DNA from: Lachnospiraceae bacterium
GTDB taxonomy: Bacteria; Bacillota; Clostridia; Lachnospirales; Lachnospiraceae
Reading direction: 5' to 3'
Assembly: GCA_910575775.1 (NCBI GenBank)
Contig: CAJTEY010000009.1
Location: forward strand, 1 to 64,000
Length of the DNA stretch: 64,000 nt
Under the pieces are notes generated by a model. It saw nothing but the letters and a program-made list of their open reading frames with translations. It searched no databases and was not told where the DNA came from. This document shows, one piece after another, positions 36,239-44,645 of this stretch. The first letter of the stretch is position 1; each line of letters starts with the position of its first letter. The position numbers were made by a program, and so were the translations under genes.

Positions 36239-36817
36239 TCAGTTTTTCGTAAAGCCCTTCCCCGGTTCTCCCCACGCGCCCAAAACTTCCCCCGTATAAG
36301 AAAAGTAAGTCTCGCAGGTCGTCGAGACGGGGGCGATCGTTCTCAGCCGTTCGCCCACCGAACTGCTTTCATCCGCAAGCATCTCGTCGTAAAGCACATT
36401 TTTTATCCGGCATAAAAACACCTCGCCGTCTTCAAGCGGAATGCTCTGTGCGACCTCCAGCTCAAAATTGACAGGGCTCTCCGTCAGAATCGGCACGTTC
36501 AGTATCTCACCCTTGCCGATGTCCGCCTGAAAGTTCATTTTATCCGCATCATATCCCGATTTCATTCCAAGATAATCGGCCATAGGAAGCATTTTTTCTG
36601 TGACAAGGTTTGCCGAAAAAACATGTCCCGCCTTGATCCTGTCCTTGGTCAGCTTTTCCCCGCCTATGCAGACCATCGCTCCGAGTGTCTTGTCCCAGCA
36701 GTAGCTGAACCAGCAGAACAGACCGAAATCCGGCGCCCCATCCTCCTTGTATGTGCCATATAAAAACAACGTCTGTGGACAAAAATCATTGGTCCCCTGT
36801 CTTGATATTTTCGCCAT
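36239..36817 (-). CDS. Flavin reductase-family (FMN-binding) protein
   Basis: The 192-residue protein resembles flavin reductase-like and FlaRed proteins (QTLFLYGTYKEDGAPDFGLF, CIGGEKLTKDRIKAGHVFSA, ANLVTEKMLPMADYLG). These bind FMN and act in flavin or small-molecule reduction. It starts 2 bases after the stop codon of the MarR gene, whose last codons carry its AAGGAGG ribosome site. So the two are translationally linked, and the reductase is probably the regulated effector. Confidence 0.85.
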   Translation of the reverse strand: MAKISRQGTNDFCPQTLFLYGTYKEDGAPDFGLFCWFSYCWDKTLGAMVCIGGEKLTKDRIKAGHVFSANLVTEKMLPMADYLGMKSGYDADKMNFQADIGKGEILNVPILTESPVNFELEVAQSIPLEDGEVFLCRIKNVLYDEMLADESSSVGERLRTIAPVSTTCETYFSYTGEVLGAWGEPGKGFTKN

Positions 36818-36819
36818 AA

Positions 36820-37251
36820 CTACAATTCCTCCTTCACATTATCCGCTACTCTTCTCAGATACCCCTCAAACGCAAGTATCTCCTCCGCGCTGAAATTTTT
36901 GAAATATACCTCATGCATCTTTGCTGAAACTTTGTCGTAGCTTTCTTTCAGATTCTCCGCTTTCCCGGTCAGCGCGATCAGGTTCTTGCGCCTGTCCCCC
37001 GGATCCGGCAGACGTCGTAACAGCCCCGCCGCCTCCATCCTGTCAAGCATGCTGGTGAGCGTTGTATTCGCAAGCCCGGTAAGCCTTGACAACTCTATGA
37101 TCGAGATATGGTCGTGCTGCCAGAGAACATAAAGAATCTTGCCCTGCGCCCCGTTAAACTCGCTGATGTTTTCCTGTTGTAAAATTTTTTCAAACACCCG
37201 TCCGCCGATCTGCTTGATCTGCGTGATCAAAAAGCCTGCCTGTGTTTCCAT
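36820..37251 (-). CDS. MarR-family transcriptional regulator (first of two)
   Basis: The 143-residue protein has the winged-helix core (ISIIELSRLTGLANTTLTSM, LDRMEAAGLLRRLPDPGDRR). GGAGG lies 5 bases before the chosen ATG (METQAGF); an earlier in-frame ATG overlaps that site. It is co-transcribed with the flavin reductase gene and probably represses both from the palindrome in their promoter. Confidence 0.92.
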   Translation of the reverse strand: METQAGFLITQIKQIGGRVFEKILQQENISEFNGAQGKILYVLWQHDHISIIELSRLTGLANTTLTSMLDRMEAAGLLRRLPDPGDRRKNLIALTGKAENLKESYDKVSAKMHEVYFKNFSAEEILAFEGYLRRVADNVKEEL

Positions 37252-37344
37252 TTCTGCCTCCATAGGTCAAGCGAACATGCCTGCATGTTCCTTTCATCCC
37301 CCATCAAAGTTAAAAGAATTTCTTTCAAATTCCTCCCGTGTAAA

Positions 37345-37375
37345 ATAATACCATATGGTATTATTTCTGTCAATC
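37345..37375 (-). promoter_or_regulatory. Promoter and 24-bp palindromic operator of the MarR/flavin reductase unit
   Basis: On the minus strand TTGACA (37370-37375) and TATTAT (37347-37352) are 17 bases apart. The spacer and -10 box are covered by a perfect 24-bp palindrome at 37345-37368 centred on CCATATGG. This placement fits steric repression by the MarR protein. Confidence 0.85.
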
Positions 37376-37503
37376 TATTGTATTTTCCCGTCTAAATCGC
37401 GCTGTTTTTGCCCGTTTCATACAAACAATATTCGGTCACAAAATTCTATTTTTCTTCATTCCGGCATAAACATAGACCATATCTCACACTTAGATGGTGC
37501 TCT

Positions 37504-38958
37504 ATGACGTTAAAAAAATGGAATCACCCTTTGGTGGCCGGAACCGTTATTCTGACCGTAACCGGATTAGTCAGCCGTTTTATCGGCTTTTTTTACCGCA
37601 TTTTCCTATCCAATGTATTTGGCGCGGAAGGTATGGGCCTCTACCAGCTCATCTCCCCCGTGCTGGCCCTCTCGTTTTCGCTTACCGTGTCCGGCATACA
37701 GACCGCCATCTCCAAATATGTGGCCAGCGAAACGAGCACCCGCGATTATAAAAATTCTTTCCGTACACTCTGGGCAGGCTTTCTTGTGGCGATGGCGCTC
37801 TCCGCAGCCTGCGCGCTCGGCATCTATGTATATGCGGAACCGATCGCAGCGAATCTTCTTCTGGAGGAGCGGACTGCCCCGCTTCTTCGCATCATTGCGC
37901 TCTCCATTCCTATGGCCAGTGTACACTCCTGCATCAACGGCTATTTCTACGGCATCCGCAGGACTGCCATTCCCGCCTTTTCCCAGCTCGCGGAACAGGT
38001 TTTCCGGGTTGGCAGCGTATACCTGATCTATTTTGTCTGCCAGAAACATGGACTTACGCCTACCATCAGCTTCGCCGTAGTGGGCCTGGTAATTGGTGAA
38101 AGCGCCTCCATGATCGTCTCAGTAGTGGCAATTTTAGCCCGCGCGCACCAGGTATTTCCCGCCTGCGGACACACTGTTTCCCCGGGATTGTCCCGCTTCC
38201 CGGCACAGTCCACACATGCGCCCCGACTTTTTGGACGCTATCAGGTGTCCCGGCCGCTTCCCTCCGTGCTTTCCATCTACCGGCGCATCACGGGGCAGCT
38301 CTTACAGCTCGCCGTCCCGCTTTCAGCCAACCGTCTGGTACTGAACCTTTTGCAGAGTGTGGAGGCAATCTACATACCGAACCGTCTGATGGCATACGGC
38401 TTAAGCAACGCGGACGCCCTGAGCGTCTACGGTGTGCTCACCGGCATGAGCCTGCCGTTAATTCTGTTCCCCTCCGCCATCACCAACTCCGTCTCCGTAC
38501 TGCTCCTGCCCATCGTGTCCGAAGCGGACGCCGGCGGCAACAAAAACGCGGTGCGGCGCGCCATCTTTACCTCGATCCGCCTCTGCCTCCTGCTGGGCTT
38601 TTTCTTCACCGCCCTGTTTCTGGTATTCGGCAGACTTGCCGGACGCCTGCTCTTCCACTCGGAGCTGGCGGGCAGTTTTATCCTGACGCTCAGTTTCCTG
38701 TGCCCTTTCATGTACATTGCCAGTATGCTTAACAGTATCTTAAACGGGCTCGGCAAGACCATCCGCACCTTCCTGTTCAGTGTGGCAAGCCTGCTTCTGC
38801 GTCTGTTGTTCGTATTTTTTGCCATTCCGCGTTGCGGCATACAGGGATATCTCTGGGGAATGCTCGCCAGTCAGATACTGCAGACGCTTCTGTGTACCGT
38901 GTCAGCGCTCCGCTTTTCGCGCACTTTTACTTGCGATTCTTCACGCAATATACTATAA
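37504..38958 (+). CDS. SpoVB-like polysaccharide/lipid flippase (MVF family)
   Basis: The 484-residue protein has about twelve to fourteen membrane helices and a SpoVB-type beginning (VAGTVILTVTGLVSRFIGFF, YRIFLSNVFGAEGMGLYQLI). SpoVB acts in spore cortex synthesis, and related proteins flip lipid-linked cell-wall precursors. The start at 37504 is chosen by family likeness; the ribosome site is weak. It is followed by the DAHP synthase gene, whose promoter lies in its 3' end. Confidence 0.85.
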   Translation: MTLKKWNHPLVAGTVILTVTGLVSRFIGFFYRIFLSNVFGAEGMGLYQLISPVLALSFSLTVSGIQTAISKYVASETSTRDYKNSFRTLWAGFLVAMALSAACALGIYVYAEPIAANLLLEERTAPLLRIIALSIPMASVHSCINGYFYGIRRTAIPAFSQLAEQVFRVGSVYLIYFVCQKHGLTPTISFAVVGLVIGESASMIVSVVAILARAHQVFPACGHTVSPGLSRFPAQSTHAPRLFGRYQVSRPLPSVLSIYRRITGQLLQLAVPLSANRLVLNLLQSVEAIYIPNRLMAYGLSNADALSVYGVLTGMSLPLILFPSAITNSVSVLLLPIVSEADAGGNKNAVRRAIFTSIRLCLLLGFFFTALFLVFGRLAGRLLFHSELAGSFILTLSFLCPFMYIASMLNSILNGLGKTIRTFLFSVASLLLRLLFVFFAIPRCGIQGYLWGMLASQILQTLLCTVSALRFSRTFTCDSSRNIL

Positions 38959-38959
38959 T
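38931..38959 (+). promoter_or_regulatory. Promoter of the DAHP synthase gene
   Basis: TTGCGA and a perfect TATAAT are 17 bases apart, overlapping the end of the flippase gene. A weak stem AACGG / CCGTT occurs in the leader. I see no Trp or Phe leader peptide. Confidence 0.7.
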
Positions 38960-39033
38960 GTAGATGTTTTTGCGAGAGAAACGAAACTATGATAAAGGCG
39001 AAACGGTAATCCCGTTTTTGCCGGGAGGTAACC

Positions 39034-40062
39034 ATGTCATTTCAATATGTAGCTAAATTACCCACCCCCGACGAGATCCGCGAGCGTTTTCCCATGCCCG
39101 CCCATCTGGTGGAGGTAAAGAGAGAAAGAGATATCGAGATCCGGGACGTGATCACCGGAAAGAGCAAAAAATTTATCGTGATCATCGGTCCCTGCTCCGC
39201 CGACAACGAGGAGGCGGTCTGTGATTATGTAAACCGCTTGGCGAAAGTCAACGAAAAAGTAAAGGACAAGCTGATACTTGTCCCCCGTATTTATACGAAC
39301 AAGCCCCGTACCACAGGCGAAGGCTATAAAGGCATTGTAAGCCAGCCCGACCCGGAGAAGAAACCCGATTTTACAAGCGGCCTGATCGCCATGCGCAAAA
39401 TGCACATCCGCGCCATAGAGGAAACAGGACTGACCGCCGCCGACGAGATGCTCTACCCCGACAACTGGGGCTATGTGGAGGACATCCTATCCTATGTGGC
39501 AATCGGCGCGCGCTCCGTGGAGGACCAGCAGCACCGCATGACCGTCAGCGGCTTCGACGTAGCCGCCGGAATGAAAAATCCCACCAGCGGCACCCTCTCC
39601 GTGATGCTAAACTCCATCTACGCGGCACAGCATCCCCACGAGTTCACCTACAGAGGCTATGAAGTCAGCACAGGCGGCAACCCGCTGGCACACGCGGTAC
39701 TCCGTGGTTCCACGAACAAACACGGCAGAAGCCTGCCGAATTATCACTACGAAGACCTAAACACCCTGTTTATGCTGTATCAGGATTACGATCTGGTCAA
39801 CCCCGCATGTGTCATCGATGCGAACCACAATAACTCCGACAAGAAGTACGAGCAGCAGATCCGTATCGTCAAAGAGGTCATGCACAGCCGGAGATTAAAC
39901 AAGGACATTCACAGCATGGTCAAAGGCGTGATGATTGAAAGCTATATCGAGGAAGGCTGCCAGAAAATCGGCGAAGGCATTTACGGCAAGTCCATCACCG
40001 ACCCCTGTCTTGGCTGGGAAGCGTCGGAACGGCTGATTTATGATATTGCGGAATACGAATAA
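39034..40062 (+). CDS. aroF: 3-deoxy-7-phosphoheptulonate synthase (DAHP synthase, class I AroG type)
   Basis: The 342-residue enzyme catalyses the first step of the shikimate pathway, joining phosphoenolpyruvate and erythrose 4-phosphate. Family motifs include VIIGPCSADNEEAV, RIYTNKPRTTGEGYKG, LRGSTNKHGRSLPNYHYED and CVIDANHNNSDKK. GGGAGG lies 7 bases before the ATG. No other aromatic synthesis genes are in the window. Confidence 0.95.
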   Translation: MSFQYVAKLPTPDEIRERFPMPAHLVEVKRERDIEIRDVITGKSKKFIVIIGPCSADNEEAVCDYVNRLAKVNEKVKDKLILVPRIYTNKPRTTGEGYKGIVSQPDPEKKPDFTSGLIAMRKMHIRAIEETGLTAADEMLYPDNWGYVEDILSYVAIGARSVEDQQHRMTVSGFDVAAGMKNPTSGTLSVMLNSIYAAQHPHEFTYRGYEVSTGGNPLAHAVLRGSTNKHGRSLPNYHYEDLNTLFMLYQDYDLVNPACVIDANHNNSDKKYEQQIRIVKEVMHSRRLNKDIHSMVKGVMIESYIEEGCQKIGEGIYGKSITDPCLGWEASERLIYDIAEYE

Positions 40063-40080
40063 AGCAAATAACCGACTGCT

Positions 40081-40109
40081 GCGCCCCGTTTTGCGGGGCG
40101 TTTATTTTT
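40081..40109 (+). terminator. Terminator of the DAHP synthase gene
   Basis: CGCCCCG, a TTTTG loop and CGGGGCG form a stem followed by TTTATTTTT. Confidence 0.9.
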
Positions 40110-40111
40110 GC

Positions 40112-40166
40112 TTGACTTTGGTATGAAATCGTACTATAATCCCTTCAATAGTATGATTTCATACTA
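40112..40166 (+). promoter_or_regulatory. Promoter with two operators for the MarR/MATE unit
   Basis: TTGACT (40112-40117) and TATAAT (40135-40140) are 17 bases apart. Two matching 18-bp inverted-repeat sites, at 40119-40136 and 40149-40166 (TAGTATGATTTCATACTA), lie in the spacer and at the transcript start. The first is the reverse complement of the second with two changes. This is a classic repressor arrangement. Confidence 0.85.
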
Positions 40167-40217
40167 TTTTAATGATCCCTCATACACACTGACGCCGGAA
40201 ACATGGAGGACGAAGAA

Positions 40218-40664
40218 ATGACCCCTGATTTTTCAAAAGAACTGCGACGATTCAATTATCTGCTGAGCGAAACGGAGTCCGCCTACCATGAAGCAGCATC
40301 CAGACTGGGTCTTCCCGAAAGCTCCATGATGGTTCTCTACGCCGTCTGTCACGCCGGAACTTCCTGCCCTCTCCGGGACATATGCCGCAACGCCGGCGTC
40401 AGCAAACAGACCATCAATTCCGCGCTCCGCAGGCTGGAGGCGGAAGGACTCATCTATCTGGAAAATACAGGCGGCAAAAATAAAACCGTATTTCTTACCA
40501 CGGAAGGGCAAAAGCTGGCCGGACGGACCGCCGCCAAAGTCATTGCCATAGAGAATGAAATTTTTGCCTCGTGGGCGAAAGAAGATGTGAAGCAGTATCT
40601 GTCGCTGACAGAACGGTATTTAGAAGATTTCCGGGAACGTTTGCGGTACTTGAAACAAGATTAG
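40218..40664 (+). CDS. MarR-family transcriptional regulator (second of two)
   Basis: The 148-residue protein has the winged-helix core (CRNAGVSKQTINSALRRLEA, EGLIYLENTGGKNKTVFLT). The start at 40218 has GGAGG 8 bases upstream; an earlier ATG overlaps that site. It sits 39 bases before a MATE exporter and is expected to repress both genes from the two operators upstream. Confidence 0.93.
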   Translation: MTPDFSKELRRFNYLLSETESAYHEAASRLGLPESSMMVLYAVCHAGTSCPLRDICRNAGVSKQTINSALRRLEAEGLIYLENTGGKNKTVFLTTEGQKLAGRTAAKVIAIENEIFASWAKEDVKQYLSLTERYLEDFRERLRYLKQD

Positions 40665-40703
40665 TTTACATAACACTATTTCTATATCAAAGGATGTGAT
40701 TTT

Positions 40704-42041
40704 ATGAAGAAAAGTATACAGTTATCAGACCACTTTACTTACAATAAGCTTCTGCGCTTTACCATGCCCTCCATCATTATGATGGTATTTACCTCCATCT
40801 ACGGCGTGGTGGACGGGTTCTTTGTGTCCAACTTTGCGGGAAAGACCGCCTTTGCCTCCGTCAATCTGATTTTTCCCTTCATTATGATTCTCGGCGGCAT
40901 GGGCTTTATGATCGGCACCGGCGGCACGGCTCTGGTCTCCCTTGTGCTCGGCACAGGTGACCAGGAAAAGGCTGACCGCTATTTTTCCATGATGGTTTAC
41001 CTTACCCTGCTTCTCGGCATTGTCCTGTCTGTGGCCGGTTTTCTTTTTACACGCCCTATGGCTTCCTTTCTGGGCGCAACGCCGGAGATGATGGAGGACT
41101 GTGTCCTTTACGGACGCATTGTCTTCTGTTTTATCACCACATTCATGCTGCAGAATGTGTTCCAGAGCTTTCTGATTGCGGCGGAACGGCCGAAGCTTGG
41201 CCTTCTGGCAACCATAAGCGCGGGCGTGACCAATATGTTTCTCGACGCCCTCTTTGTGGGCGTATTCCGATGGAGTGTGGCGGGCGCAGCCCTTGCCACG
41301 GGCATCAGCCAGTGCGTGGGCGGCATGCTTCCCCTGCTCTATTTTATCCGCCCCAACACAAGCCTTCTGCGGCTCACTCCGGCAAAGCTGGAAATCAAGC
41401 CAATCCTGCAGGCGTGCGCCAACGGCTCGTCGGAACTGATGAGCAACATTTCCGCCTCCGTTGTCAGTATGATCTATAATTTTCAGCTTTTAAAGTATGT
41501 CGGTGAAAACGGTGTCTCCGCATACGGCGTGCTGATGTATGTGCAGTTTATCTTTATCGCCATCTACATCGGCTACTCCATCGGCGCATCGCCCATTGTC
41601 AGCTACCACTACGGCGCGGGAAACGACGGAGAACTGAAAAATATGTTCAAAAAGAGCGTGCTGCTGATGGCCGGAACAAGCATCGTGCTTACCGCCGCCG
41701 CCTTTCTGCTGGCCGCCCCGCTCTCCGGCATATTTGTGGGCTATGATGCGGAGTTGTTTGCGCTGACATGCCATGCGTTCCGGCTCTTTGCCTTCTCCTT
41801 CCTGCTGGCAGGCTTTAATATTTTCGCCTCGTCCTTTTTTACCGCCCTCAACAACGGCGCGGTTTCGGCAGCGATCTCCTTTATGCGGACACTGATTTTC
41901 CAGACTGCGTCCGTGCTGATCCTGCCGCTCCTCTTCGGTGTGGACGGCATCTGGTGGGCGATCACTGCCGCCGAGATGTTCGCCTTCGCGCTCTCCGCCG
42001 CCTTCCTGTTTGCAAAACGCGGAAAGTACCATTATATATAA
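40704..42041 (+). CDS. MATE-family efflux transporter
   Basis: The 445-residue protein has twelve membrane helices in two related halves, with the typical start (LLRFTMPSIIMMVFTSIYGV, VDGFFVSNFAGKTAFASVNL). It should export cationic drugs or metabolites by Na+ or H+ exchange. It is co-regulated with the MarR gene just upstream, so the exported compound may be the inducer. Confidence 0.93.
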   Translation: MKKSIQLSDHFTYNKLLRFTMPSIIMMVFTSIYGVVDGFFVSNFAGKTAFASVNLIFPFIMILGGMGFMIGTGGTALVSLVLGTGDQEKADRYFSMMVYLTLLLGIVLSVAGFLFTRPMASFLGATPEMMEDCVLYGRIVFCFITTFMLQNVFQSFLIAAERPKLGLLATISAGVTNMFLDALFVGVFRWSVAGAALATGISQCVGGMLPLLYFIRPNTSLLRLTPAKLEIKPILQACANGSSELMSNISASVVSMIYNFQLLKYVGENGVSAYGVLMYVQFIFIAIYIGYSIGASPIVSYHYGAGNDGELKNMFKKSVLLMAGTSIVLTAAAFLLAAPLSGIFVGYDAELFALTCHAFRLFAFSFLLAGFNIFASSFFTALNNGAVSAAISFMRTLIFQTASVLILPLLFGVDGIWWAITAAEMFAFALSAAFLFAKRGKYHYI

Positions 42042-42071
42042 CGCTTCCGGGTAAAACGGCTGCTCATTTTC

Positions 42072-42126
42072 GACACCCCTGCTTATACGTGTGAACAGAC
42101 GCAAAAAAGCACGGGGTGTTTTTTGA
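42072..42126 (+). terminator. Terminator of the MATE gene
   Basis: ACACCCC pairs with GGGGTGT, followed by TTTTTTG, with a partly paired loop of about 37 bases that contains GCTTATACGTG. The rest of 42127-42226 holds nothing recognisable. Confidence 0.75.
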
Positions 42127-42226
42127 AACAGTCCCATGCCTTCCATTGCTTGGCTTTATATCACACTGTCATTCCATTTTGTCCACGCTACAGCCAAATC
42201 TTCGCCGCCCGCAGTCTCCTGCCCTG

Positions 42227-43111
42227 TCATCCACGCGGGTGCGCCTTTGCATACACCTCTCTGATATGATTGTGGTTTAAGTTTGCGTAAATCTGTGTGG
42301 TGGAAATATCGGAATGTCCGAGCATTTCCTGAACGCTCCGCAGATCCGCACCGTTCTCTACCAGATGCGCCGCGAAAGAATGCCGCAGTGTATGCGGTGT
42401 AATATCCGCCTGAATATCCGCCTTCTTCGCATAGTGCTTGATCAGCTTCCAGAACCCCTGTCTGCTCATGGGCTGCCCCGAACAGTTCGCAAACAGCACC
42501 TCCGACTTCTTATTCTCCAACATTTCCTCCCTGGTGCCGTCCAGATACCGGGCCATCGCGTTCTTGGCCGCCGCACCGAAAGGAATGATCCGCTCCTTGT
42601 TGCGGTCACGGCAGAGAATAAAGCTCATCTGCATATTCACATCGGAAAGGTTCAGCGTGATTAACTCTGTCACGCGGATTCCCGTGGCGTAGAGAAGCTC
42701 TAACATCGCTTTGTCCCGGATCTCTTTGGGACTGTTCCCCGAAGGCTGTTCCAAAAGCCGCACCACCTCATCCGGCGACATAATCTCCGGCGCCTTCTTC
42801 TCGATCTTTGGCGCCTTGAGCTTATCGGCGATATCCTCCTCCACCAGTCCCTCCTGCACCATATAATGATAGAACGCCTTCAAAGATGCGATATTGCGTG
42901 AAACCGTAGCCGCCGCAAACTTACTGTCCTCCAGAAACCTCACATAGTCCGTCAGATCCTGCGCTTTCATATTCTTCGCCTCACAGATGCCCCTCGACTC
43001 CATAAAATGCGATACCTTTTCCAGATCCCTTCTATAAGACATCTCCGTATTCCCGGAAGTATTCTTCACATTATGTAAATACGTGATAAATGCACCAATC
43101 TCTTTTTCCAT
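42227..43111 (-). CDS. xerD: Site-specific tyrosine recombinase XerD
   Basis: The 294-residue recombinase resolves chromosome dimers at dif. The N-terminal SAM-like domain is followed by the catalytic domain with Arg in LLYATGIRVTELITLNLSDV, the His-x-x-Arg of TPHTLRHSFAAHL, His in LGHSDISTTQIY and the Tyr nucleophile. No integrated element or second recombinase is nearby, and the gene lies next to spoIIM as in other Firmicutes, so it is the housekeeping enzyme rather than a phage integrase. Confidence 0.93.
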   Translation of the reverse strand: MEKEIGAFITYLHNVKNTSGNTEMSYRRDLEKVSHFMESRGICEAKNMKAQDLTDYVRFLEDSKFAAATVSRNIASLKAFYHYMVQEGLVEEDIADKLKAPKIEKKAPEIMSPDEVVRLLEQPSGNSPKEIRDKAMLELLYATGIRVTELITLNLSDVNMQMSFILCRDRNKERIIPFGAAAKNAMARYLDGTREEMLENKKSEVLFANCSGQPMSRQGFWKLIKHYAKKADIQADITPHTLRHSFAAHLVENGADLRSVQEMLGHSDISTTQIYANLNHNHIREVYAKAHPRG

Positions 43112-43172
43112 TTACTCGGAGGCCCTTCCCTGTGCGTTCTCTTTATGTAAATCAAAACGTCGTCTGAGTACC

Positions 43173-43201
43173 ATTATAATCAGATTTTTTTAGAAAAGCA
43201 A
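43173..43201 (-). promoter_or_regulatory. Promoter of xerD
   Basis: TTGCTT and TATAAT are 17 bases apart on the minus strand, about 60 bases before the start codon. Confidence 0.7.
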
Positions 43202-43318
43202 ATGGAATTTTTCTTGAATTTACGGGCATTTGCGCCCTTTTTCTGAAGAAGCACAACATATCGTCCATATATGATTTTATGTCTACTACATCTTGAAAAA
43301 AGCAATCATAAAATTTTT

Positions 43319-43924
43319 TCAGAAGATTTTTAAGACAAAATGCAGAATACCAGGATTGACATAACTCTCCAACAGACATCCCATTATGACAACTATCATA
43401 ATACCAATGATCTGCGCACCTTTTCTCAGATAAAAGCGACTGCTGTACCTCTCATATCCCTCCATCTGCGTCCCTCTCGCATAAAGCGTCCGATTTACAT
43501 CAGCCGCCCAAAAAAAGAGCAGGATATACGCAGGAACAAGCAGCAGCGCCTGGGGAAAGAGAACCGCCGCCATGAACAAAAGGCCCCGTATTCCGTAACG
43601 GATCACCGCCACAGACAAAAGGCATCCCGCTGAAAGGCCCATATAACAAATATAAGCACAAAGAAACGGCATACCGATCAGAGTCGTGGAAACCAGACAC
43701 AAAAAACAGCCCGTAAAGAGCCGGTGCCTGAGAATATATCCCACCAGGCCCTCTCCCGCCGGTCTGCTGCTTTTCAGTCTGTTCATCATCTCCGCCCCCA
43801 ACAGGCTGCCGTTTCTGATCCAGGTCTCATGTCCCAGATTCACAAGCAGAATTCCTATAAAAAGACCGATCATAAACAGATACGCCATATAGTAGCCGTT
43901 CTTGATCCCAAACTGTCTGCGCAA
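43319..43924 (-). CDS. spoIIM: Stage II sporulation protein M
   Basis: The 201-residue protein has five or so membrane helices and the SpoIIM pattern (AYLFMIGLFIGILLVNLGHE, LFPQALLLVPAYILLFFWA). It is part of the SpoIIDMP complex that drives engulfment of the forespore. The start is a TTG preceded by GGCGGTG, which is unusual but is where family similarity begins. Position between nudF and xerD matches Bacillus and Clostridium and supports a spore-forming host. Confidence 0.88.
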   Translation of the reverse strand: MRRQFGIKNGYYMAYLFMIGLFIGILLVNLGHETWIRNGSLLGAEMMNRLKSSRPAGEGLVGYILRHRLFTGCFLCLVSTTLIGMPFLCAYICYMGLSAGCLLSVAVIRYGIRGLLFMAAVLFPQALLLVPAYILLFFWAADVNRTLYARGTQMEGYERYSSRFYLRKGAQIIGIMIVVIMGCLLESYVNPGILHFVLKIF

Positions 43925-44022
43925 GATCGCACCGCCTTTTCCAAGTTTCTATAGGACAGTATATGTCCGGGAAGGACGAGGCATGACTGCATCCTGCGCA
44001 TTTTTAGTTTACATAACACATC

Positions 44023-44565
44023 TTACTTACCGTACTTCGCCTTGTATGCGAGAATGGCGGACACAGTCTTTCCATCCTGAATCTTGCAGTCATAAATCAT
44101 CTGTACCAGCTCGTCAAGATCATGACTTTCCGCATTCAAAAATTCATCCTCATCCAGATGCTGGCTGCCAGGCTTTAAATCTGTTGCAAGATACACATCT
44201 ATCTTTTCATTGCAGAAAGCAACGGTCGTGCGCAATGTCAGGAGAAGTTCCAGATTACCCGCCACATAGCCGGTCTCCTCCTCCAGTTCCCTGGCCGCCG
44301 CCTCTTTTGTCGGTTCATCTACGCTGTTGAGCCCGCCTGCCGGAATTTCCAGCGTCTCCCGGTCCAGCGCATTGCGGTATTGTCTCACCATCAGGAGCTT
44401 CCCGTCTTCCTTCACAGCCACGACTGCCGCCGCGCCCTTGTGATCAATCAGATCCCACTTGACCACATTGCCGTTTGCCACGCGGATCGTATCCTGATAA
44501 TAATCAATGATTGCACCCTTGTGTATCAGTTCCCTGCCTAAACGTTCATAATGATTGTCTGCCAT
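44023..44565 (-). CDS. nudF: NUDIX hydrolase, ADP-ribose pyrophosphatase type
   Basis: The 180-residue enzyme has a complete Nudix box (Gly-Gly-Leu at the start, then AAARELEEETGYVAG) after the LEIPAG segment typical of ADP-ribose pyrophosphatases. It removes ADP-ribose. It is upstream of spoIIM with the same order as in Bacillus subtilis. Confidence 0.93.
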   Translation of the reverse strand: MADNHYERLGRELIHKGAIIDYYQDTIRVANGNVVKWDLIDHKGAAAVVAVKEDGKLLMVRQYRNALDRETLEIPAGGLNSVDEPTKEAAARELEEETGYVAGNLELLLTLRTTVAFCNEKIDVYLATDLKPGSQHLDEDEFLNAESHDLDELVQMIYDCKIQDGKTVSAILAYKAKYGK

Positions 44566-44645
44566 TTTATCTGTATCCTTTTCTCAAACCGTTACCGTTT
44601 CCACCGTATCGTTCCCACTCAAACGGGCAGTCCGCCCGCTTCCTT

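Noticed and set aside
37272-37290. Inverted repeat GAACATGC / GCATGTTC upstream of the first MarR gene, considered as a LexA box
   Set aside because: The spacing does not fit GAAC-N4-GTTC, it lies in the transcribed leader, and the neighbouring genes are not SOS genes. It is only a hairpin.
42227-43111. Tyrosine recombinase considered as an integrase of a mobile element
   Set aside because: It has XerD length and motifs, lies in the conserved nudF-spoIIM-xerD context, and there are no attachment repeats, phage or conjugation genes.
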